A stretch of DNA of 37,241 nucleotides from Fonticula-like sp. SCN 57-25 (lineage: Eukaryota; Nucleariida; Rotosphaerida). Under the pieces are notes generated by a model, which saw nothing but the letters and a program-made list of their open reading frames with translations, ran no database searches and was not told where the DNA came from. The position numbers and the translations under genes were made by a program. Location of the stretch: the NCBI GenBank assembly GCA_001724245.1, contig MEDX01000036.1, forward strand, positions 1-37,241. Direction: 5' to 3'. Within the stretch, counting starts at the first letter, position 1; every line of letters starts with the position of its first letter. Of this stretch, positions 31,216-37,241 are shown piece after piece.

Positions 31216-32088
31216 ATGTGGCTGCGGCGGTGGGCGATTCCGGCATCGCTGCTGGCCGGCTACCTCTTCGCTCCCCTTCTAGAGTCGCTCCCATACGCCT
31301 CCGACGCCTCCTCTCTCTGGCTGACGACCTCTTTTGAGTGGCGTCTTCTTGCTGTGGCGCTCTTGCTGGCGTCGATCGAGCTGTTTGGCGTGGTGTCGGT
31401 GGGGGATGCCGCCGGTGCACCTGTGCTCGTAAAGCACGCAAGGTTGGCCGCGTGGGAGCCGCGCGGGTTGATTTTGGCGGCGGTCGCGGCGGGCCACGCG
31501 ATACGGGCGGGCGTGCAGTGGCAGGACGCCGCATCGGCCGCCATCCCGTTGGCTGGCCCCATCCTTGCCGCCCTTCTCGCGTGGCGCATCGCGGGCGGCA
31601 TCATCGCGCGCCTCATTGGCGGCGAAAAAGCTACCTGGGACGCCGCTCAGCCGTCGTTGGACTCTTTGACGGCCACCGATGCTCAATTAACCAACGAGGC
31701 GCCTTTAGTTGACGCTGCTGCAGTTGAAACTGAGCCAAATGAAGTCCAAGACAGTGTCGCCCCCAGTGCTGAACCCGAGCCCGACACGGCCGCCCCGCCC
31801 GCCGACGCCGACGCGCCTTCAGAGCCGCTCCTGCCAACCGTCCCCGACGCTATTGACGCGCAGCCCGTGGCGGTCCGCAGCCAAGGGCCGTCGCACTGGC
31901 TGACGGCGGTTGTCGGCCTCGTGGATGCCGCGCGGCTCTGCCTCCTGCTCTTCATCCTACCCAGCGTCGTTTGCATGTTTTTTATCGAATGGGACAGTTT
32001 GGGGCGGTTTATCGAGCTGAAAGCGGCGCTCGTCGAGTTTTCCGTTTATCATCTCGTGCTCGGATCGGTCCACCATCATTGTCATTAA
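31216..32088 (+). CDS. Unknown multi-pass membrane protein
   Basis: Single-exon frame of 290 residues from the ATG at 31216 (good purine context). In-frame ATGs at 31180 and 31159 are possible, but the latter overlaps the divergent gene's start. Hydrophobic segments are AIPASLLAGYLFAPLL, LLAVALLLASIELFGVV, GLILAAVAAGHAI, IPLAGPILAALLAW and, after an acidic Ala/Pro/Glu-rich loop (about residues 145-220), LTAVVGLVDAARLCLLLF with the following VVCMFF. The tail ends GSVHHHCH. I do not recognise the family. The long acidic loop between helices 4 and 5 is the main oddity. It is convergent with the ankyrin/ACBP gene. Confidence 0.6.
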   Translation: MWLRRWAIPASLLAGYLFAPLLESLPYASDASSLWLTTSFEWRLLAVALLLASIELFGVVSVGDAAGAPVLVKHARLAAWEPRGLILAAVAAGHAIRAGVQWQDAASAAIPLAGPILAALLAWRIAGGIIARLIGGEKATWDAAQPSLDSLTATDAQLTNEAPLVDAAAVETEPNEVQDSVAPSAEPEPDTAAPPADADAPSEPLLPTVPDAIDAQPVAVRSQGPSHWLTAVVGLVDAARLCLLLFILPSVVCMFFIEWDSLGRFIELKAALVEFSVYHLVLGSVHHHCH

Positions 32089-32129
32089 TATGTATTCATT
32101 GTTTATAAATGCACTCAATTTCCGCTCAC

Positions 32130-32185
32130 GGCAGCACCAAAACAACAACAACAACAACAGCATAATCAGCATAATCAATATATAC
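32130..32185. repeat. (CAA)n and CATAATCAG repeats in convergent spacer
   Basis: A run of five to six AAC/CAA triplets at about 32140-32160 is followed by two copies of CATAATCA (AGCATAATCAGCATAATCA). The spacer separates convergent 3' ends, so this is probably 3' UTR microsatellite sequence. Confidence 0.6.
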
Positions 32186-32196
32186 ATTTGATGTTA

Positions 32197-33688
32197 TCAA
32201 TGCTGCTGCTTTCGCTGTTTCCGCTGCCCCTTTTTGCTCGCGCCCTTTTGGGAGGCGCCGCCCATCTCGACCTGCGCGCCCTTTCTCGACGCAGAGGCGC
32301 TCTCGGGAACCTCCTGCTCGGCCACGTGGGGAACATCATCGGCCACGTGGTTGGTGGTAGTCTCTGGCTTGTCTGGCTGATCAGGCTGCTGCTCCCTTGT
32401 GTCCGACTCTGCATCATAAAAGGCCGTTTCTTGCTCGTCAGCGTCCATTTCCGTTGTATCGATATCGTTTTCAGCAGATTTGACGCCCAATTCAGCCGAT
32501 TTACAGTCATTTTCTGCCGTTTCAGCGTCATTTTCCGTAGTTTCAGTATCATTTTCCGTAGTTTCAGCGTCATTTTCTGCCGTTTCAGCGTCATTTTCCA
32601 TAGTTTCAGCGTCAGTTTCCTCGATTTCAGCATCATTCTCGTCCATATTTTCTTCCACCTTGACTGCTCCTTCACTCTCCTGTTCCTCGCCAATGTCCTC
32701 GTACCCGCCGAGCTCCCTCTCCTTCTGCAGCACCATCTCGCGAATCTCCTTACTGTCGGCCGCCTCTGCGAGCGTCAGCCCCGCCTCGTCGCGCTGGTCT
32801 CTCGGGTCGGCGCCCGCCTCGAGCAGCGCGCCGACGCACTCGGCGTTGCCGGCCACCACTGCGTAGAACAGCGGCGAGAGGCCCATTTCGTCAAGAATGT
32901 CCACGTTGGCGCCGCGTGCGAGCAGCTCGCGCACGACGGCGCCGTAGCCGCGGTCGGCCGCCACGTGCAGCAGCGTCCAGCCGGCCTCGTCGGCGTCGTC
33001 GATCGCGCTGGGTGTGTCGGCGAGCATCGCAAGCGCGCGCGTCGGATCGCCGTCGAGAAGCGCATCGACAGGCGTAGCTTCGGACGGCGGCACGGCGGGG
33101 CGGACCTCGTCGGGATGCACCATCGGGCGGCTCACAGAGATGCTAAAGCCGCCGTTCTCGTCGGGCTCGGACTCCGATTCGGAATCGTCGTCGGCATCGG
33201 TGGGGAGCGTGGCGGTCGCGGCAGAGACGCCAAAGGTGTTGTGAAGAAGGTCGAGATACGCGTGCATCGCATCGAGGCGCGACATGCTGCTGTAGTGATT
33301 CCACATGTCCCTGGGGCACGGCATGAGCAACGAGAAAAACAAGCGATGACTGGGCGTACCACTTGGCACACGCCACCATGTCGAGTGCCGATGGCCGCGG
33401 TGAACCGCACGCGCCGTCGTGGGCCACCTTGTACAGCGCGTAAAACGTCAGCTTGGCCTTGTTGCTCAGCTTGACGCCGGTCTGCTGGCGCAGAAACGTC
33501 ACGCCAGCATCAAACTGCGCCGCAAGGGCCGGCGGGATTGGGGCATCGTCCACGGGCTCGGCCGGAGCCGCGGTGCGCTCAGAAGCATCAGGAGGGGGAG
33601 ACGACGGGCGCTTATGCACTTCAATTGAAGGGAAAAAGAGGGGCGCGAGCGCGACGGCGGCCAGCGCGGCCTCGGTCAACCACGACAT
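32197..33688 (-). CDS. ER-anchored acyl-CoA-binding ankyrin protein (ACBD6/plant ACBP1-like)
   Basis: Two exons (33688-33360, 33310-32197) give 480 residues. The N-terminus MSWLTEAALAAVALAPLFF is a likely membrane anchor. The acyl-CoA-binding domain (about 55-140) reads FDAGVTFLRQQTGVKLSNKA, LTFYALYKVAHDGACGSPRP and AKWDMWNHYSSMS, including the Tyr and Lys residues that hold acyl-CoA. Two to three ankyrin repeats follow (about 235-320: AGWTLLHVAADRG, GLSPLFYAVVAGN). This anchor-ACBP-ankyrin order matches plant ACBP1/2 and ACBD6. It should bind and traffic long-chain acyl-CoA at the ER. After the ankyrins comes an acidic 7-residue repeat (A-E-T-x-E-N-D) and a Lys/Gln-rich basic tail ending QRKQRKQQH. 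Confidence 0.92.
32508..32633 (-). repeat. 21-bp coding minisatellite, six units
   Basis: Six consecutive 21-bp units of the form CATTTTCCGTAGTTTCAGCGT on the plus strand encode, on the minus strand, heptapeptides of the form A-E-T-x-E-N-D in the ankyrin/ACBP protein. Units differ by a few bases. Weaker copies continue to about 32460. Confidence 0.85.
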
Positions 33689-33899
33689 GCGCTGATCACC
33701 GGCCGACACCGTTATCACGTGACGTGACCAATCACGTGATAGTATTTGCGACTTGCTTGCTTGCTTTGAAGAAGGAACTGAACGTGAATGAATAGCGCAG
33801 AGAGTGACACTGGTACTGGTTGCATTGCAGTCATTATTGTATTACAGACAAAAAGTGTGTCTACAAACAGGCACAAATCATTTATTATTTTGAACCACA
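33689..33899. promoter_or_regulatory. Promoter of the ACBP gene with two TCACGTGA boxes
   Basis: Within 55 bp of the ACBP start codon lie TCACGTGA at 33715-33722 and 33732-33739, with a CCAAT between them (GACCAATCACGTGA on the plus strand). The rest of the spacer is the 3' flank of the WD40-SAM gene 2. The paired-box design is the same as in the divergent spacers at 7160 and 14241. Confidence 0.6.
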
Positions 33900-36800
33900 T
33901 CAGAAGCGCCTTGCCGAAAACTTGTTGGGCATGTCGGCAATCGCCGTCCACGATCGAGCCCACTCATCATCCTCATGCGCGCGATGCGCACTCACCAACT
34001 CGAGTAGACGCTCCGCCGTCGCCTCCGACACACCGCACGACAAAATCACGCGCTGTGCTGTCAGCGAACAGAGGCATGCGCCGTTCCATCCAGCGGCAGA
34101 TACCGCTTCAAATTCATCGCCCTGTCCTCTCAGCCATGCCGATGCCGCCGCCACGTCCCACCACAGCATTTGGTCTGCGTTTTCTTGCGCGCCACGCTTC
34201 GCTGCCGCCACGTGCAGCACCAAACTACAAGCGTCTGCAAACGAAAACGCGCGACGTTCCACGTCCCACAAACAAAAGCGAGCAAGGTGAGCACCCGACA
34301 CGTGTCCGTACACGGCCGCCATGTGCCCCAGTCCGACGTCGTGCAGCCACTGCCGCACCATGTCGCTGCTCAGCTCCGCCACCTTACAACCCGCCAAGTG
34401 CTCTGCCATCTTTTCAAGCAAACTTTCACAGACAGCGGCCTCTTCCCTTCCATCGTCGCGCCTCTTTTTCGCCATCGGCTCGCTCTCCGCAGCCAAACAC
34501 TGCTGTGCTGCCTCCAGGCGCTCGCGCAGAGTCGCCGGGGCGACGAGCGGCGCACACCGCCACAGCTGCGCACCCGAGCGGAACAATCCCGCCGCCAGCA
34601 CGCCCGACGCCGCATTGAACGACAGCGACTTGATCTGGCCAGCAAGGTTAGTGCATCATACATGAATCACCGACGGCGCACCATGTCCAACGCCTCAAAT
34701 GTCGCCACTGCATATGCGCTTTCACGGCGACACACACGAATCAAGCGATCCGCGGTCGCAATAATGATAAACTTGTCGTCGCCGGTGAACGCAGTGCCGG
34801 TGATCTTTGGTGTCCCATTCCCAGTTATCATCGACGGCAGTTCAGCAAAGAGGGACCCTTCAATAACCGGCGGCGCGTCAACATTCATGGCCGAAATGTC
34901 GTACAAAAACACTTGAGAATGAGCCGCAACGGCAAGGAGAGTTTCGGCGTGGTTGAAGCAAAGAGTGCCCTGTGCTCGTATGTCAGCGCAAAAGCCAGAA
35001 CAGAATGCATTCGTACATCAGTTTCAAAATCCCTATTAGTAACATCCCACTGAAGGTTCAAGTCGGCTGCACGCGTCCAGACGTTACCATCGCGCACAAA
35101 AAGTGTCGCGCCCGAGTCGCCAGTGCCAACGGCAAGCAAGCGGCCTGACGGTGACAGTTTGAGAGATCCATACTCGTCCTACAATGGTGAGCATCATTCT
35201 AACGCGGACAAGGACTGCGTACTCTCCTGCGTTTGCTATCTTTCTCCACCTCGAGAAGCAAGTGCTTCTCGGCATAAGTGGTCGCGTCCAACGCCACAAC
35301 TCGACCAGGTTTACGGTCATACACAATCAAGTCGCCGTTCGGGTCAACCGCAAACTTTATCTACATGCGCATTATTAGACCACCATCATTAAACCACGCA
35401 AAGCAACATCCGAAAGACGAACCTCAATAGGAAAGGAGTGCATAGCGTCAATCTGAAAGGGCGCATCCACCGACGATCTCCAAATTCGGACAATCCCTTC
35501 TGATTTAGAGGCAAAGAGCTGAAGGCCATCATATGACCATTCAACGCACACACGGTGACTAGACTTGGTCAATCCTTGAAAATCAAAAATTGCCAGTTCG
35601 ACGCCATCGGCAACCCTGAAAATGCGAACATCGTATTCTGATGTGAGTGCGATGAGCGTTCCATCGGGCGAGAGTCGACACGGATGGTAATCGACCTGCC
35701 TCGCGACATTAGTACACATACAAAGAGGCACTTTACGCACCCAACCAACTCCTCGACTCGGTGCACCGTCAAAAGGCACGCTAGGAATATCGAGCAGTCG
35801 GTCGTTTACAAACTCGAGAGGGCACAAGGAGGCCGCAAATGGCTGTGACAGCACCTGTTGCTTCCTGCGAAGAATGTTTGTAACGTATTCGTAGTTCACT
35901 TGCACTGGGAACCTATCATGGTAATTCAAACCACTAACCTATAGCTCCGCTCATGTCGTCAGAATACAACAAACGTAGCAATAGTGCGCACCTCGTGCAC
36001 CCCGAAATCAGAGACGTGTACGACCGCGTCATCAAGCACCGCACACAAATGTACGCCCTCGCTCGAATCCGAAAAGATAAAAGCGCCGTCAGGCGAAAAA
36101 TGCACTTTGCCCCAACGCGTCCATTCAGGATCGCGTTTAATTTGGCGACGCGGAGTAGTGGGCCACTCGTCCCCTTCCGCCGGGATCTGCCACGTCGAGA
36201 CGCCTCCGTGATGGTCTGCAATCAGCACGTCGTGACCCGTGCACTCAAAGCAGACGGCCAGGTGGGTTCGCTGAAGATCTTTGTCATGGCAGAGCGACGC
36301 TACCCGAGTCCAGCCCGATGACGCAAACACCGAAACGATGCCGCTGCCATCGCAGACCGCAAGATGCTTTCCAGAGGGGGAAAACTCGCAGCCCGAGCAG
36401 CCCTTGATATCCAGCGTGGCCACAATGGCACAGTCGCCAAACAAGTCTATCAGCACAAATTCACACTCACAAGCCGCCGCAAGCAAGCCACCTACGCTCT
36501 TACTCAAGTAATGAGCCCTACACTCGCACGCATGAGTGTGAAGTATCTCGCGTCGGAAACTGAAACTACCAGGTGCCCCGGTGCGTTCAAACCAGGCAAT
36601 GGTGCCTTTTGTCGAATAAGCAAATATGGACATGTTGTCAGCCGACCATAATACATATTTCGTGGTGTCCAGCTACAAACATGATCAGAGGCATGCTCAG
36701 CGGCAAAAGACACGTACCATTGCACCACCGGTCAGCGGCGCCTCCACGTTGGTAACCTTTCCACTAGCCATATCCAGCATTTCAAGTGATCCAGGCTTGG

Positions 36801-36927
36801 CAACGACAGTATAAGTGCCATCTGGCGCAAGTAGTATATAGGGGCACCCGAGTGTAACGGAGGGTCCCCGTATACTACTCGTCTGCACCGCAGGTGTGGA
36901 CCGCAAACCGCTGCAAATACCGTACAA
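33900..36927 (-). CDS. WD40-repeat protein with tandem SAM-like domains (copy 2), 5' end unresolved
   Basis: Minus-strand exons (first one from about 36870 or beyond to 36718; then 36672-35992, 35938-35741, 35695-35423, 35360-35223, 35178-35017, 34969-34682, 34634-33900) all join in phase 0, giving more than 870 residues. Numerous beta-propeller blades are visible (LLAPDGTYTVVA, CEFSPSGKHLAVCDGSG, LSPDGTLIALTSEYDVRIF, FAVDPNGDLIVYD, LSPSGRLLAVGTGDSGATLF). The last exon encodes an MAKKRR basic patch, a short coiled coil and two SAM-like units with WLHDVGLGHM, SFADACSLVL, AGWNGACLCSLTAQRVI and DEWARSW. It is a diverged paralogue of the gene at 7270-9746. No in-frame ATG precedes the first visible exon. 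The true start is upstream in an unseen exon or was lost in the tandem repeat at the edge. Confidence 0.82.
36830..36879. repeat. Near-perfect inverted repeat
   Basis: AGTAGTATATAGGGG at about 36830-36844 and CCCCGTATACTACT at 36866-36879 can pair with one or two mismatches over a loop of about 21 nt. The left arm lies in the first visible exon of WD40-SAM gene 2, and the right arm is the start of the 118-bp tandem repeat. Confidence 0.6.
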
Positions 36928-37106
36928 AAACCACCTAAATCATACCCGTCCCCAGTTCGGTCGATAAAGTCTATCAAAAAACGCCCCGTATACTACTGTC
37001 CGCACCGCAGGTGTGGACCGCAAACCGCAGCAACTACCGTACCAAATCCCGACCACCCAAAAGTACACCCTACCCAGTTCGGTGGGAATGACCGATCAAA
37101 AAAGCC
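36866..37106. repeat. 118-bp tandem repeat, two diverged copies
   Basis: Copy 1 starts at 36866 and copy 2 at 36984. Both contain CCCCGTATACTACT, then GCACCGCAGGTGTGGACCGC, then AAACCGC, ACCGTAC and CCCAGTTCGGT, ending in a TCAAAAAA run. A third trace (GTTCGGT and GACCGATC near 37199-37220) suggests the array continues past the window edge. It replaces the expected 5' end of WD40-SAM gene 2. Confidence 0.8.
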
Positions 37107-37241
37107 AATTTTCCCACCCCTGCGCGACCCCATTTTTGATCACCCTTCAAGGTACCCCATCAGCCCAAACGTCCAAAAACCCCGAGGCGCGTGTGGCCCG
37201 TTCGGTCCATATGACCGATCGAAATGTGTGATTTGACGCCC

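Noticed and set aside
32188-33474. 428-codon plus-strand frame opposite the ankyrin/ACBP gene
   Set aside because: The striking F-x-V-I-F-x-S-F-S repeats are simply the antisense of the acidic minisatellite.
1-37241. tRNA, rRNA, snRNA or CRISPR features
   Set aside because: I looked for T-loop (GGTTCRA), conserved rRNA and spaced-repeat patterns in all spacers and saw none; the repeats present are minisatellite-like.

Overview
This is nuclear DNA from a eukaryote with a compact, intron-rich, moderately GC-rich genome, most likely a free-living or parasitic protist. The evidence is 15 multi-exon or long protein genes packed at about one per 2.5 kb, short spliceosomal introns (mostly 39-90 nt, with a few of 150-275 nt), and typical eukaryotic families: ribosomal protein eL43, peroxin PEX2, a COX20-like factor, an ABCG transporter, RhoGAP and RasGAP proteins, and a LIN37-like MuvB subunit. 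I cannot place the lineage from sequence alone. LIN37 and the WD40-SAM proteins argue against a fungus, and the tiny introns and short intergenic gaps argue against an animal or land plant. Exon structures were rebuilt by hand from reading frame, splice sites and protein-family consistency. Of the models below, 13 close in frame from start codon to stop codon, with total lengths divisible by three.

Layout, left to right: partial unknown gene (-); stand-alone MoaB-like protein (-); eL43 (+); LIN37-like protein (-); RhoGAP-SH3-coiled-coil protein (-); TMEM198/DUF4203-like membrane protein (-) divergent from WD40-SAM protein 1 (+); COX20-like domain fused in one open frame to a PPR protein (+); PEX2 (-) divergent from a 952-residue intronless ORF with weak SAMD9/STAND-like features (+); VIT-vWA protein (-) divergent from an RlmI-type rRNA methyltransferase (+); secreted class-V PLP enzyme (-) divergent from a double-C2 RasGAP (+); ABCG half-transporter (+); small histone-fold protein (-) divergent from a membrane protein (+); ER-type acyl-CoA-binding/ankyrin protein (-); WD40-SAM protein 2 (-, 5' end unresolved) running into a 118-bp tandem repeat at the right edge.

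There is no operon-like functional theme. The notable order is regulatory. Divergent gene pairs are separated by only 50-320 bp, and several of these gaps carry paired palindromic TCACGTGA or CCACGTGG boxes. Every one of the 55 introns I could model starts GT-N-C, almost always GTRCG, instead of the usual GTRAG. Long introns are filled with their own degenerate 10-12 nt repeats. The two WD40-SAM genes are diverged paralogues sharing an unusual double SAM-like C-terminus.
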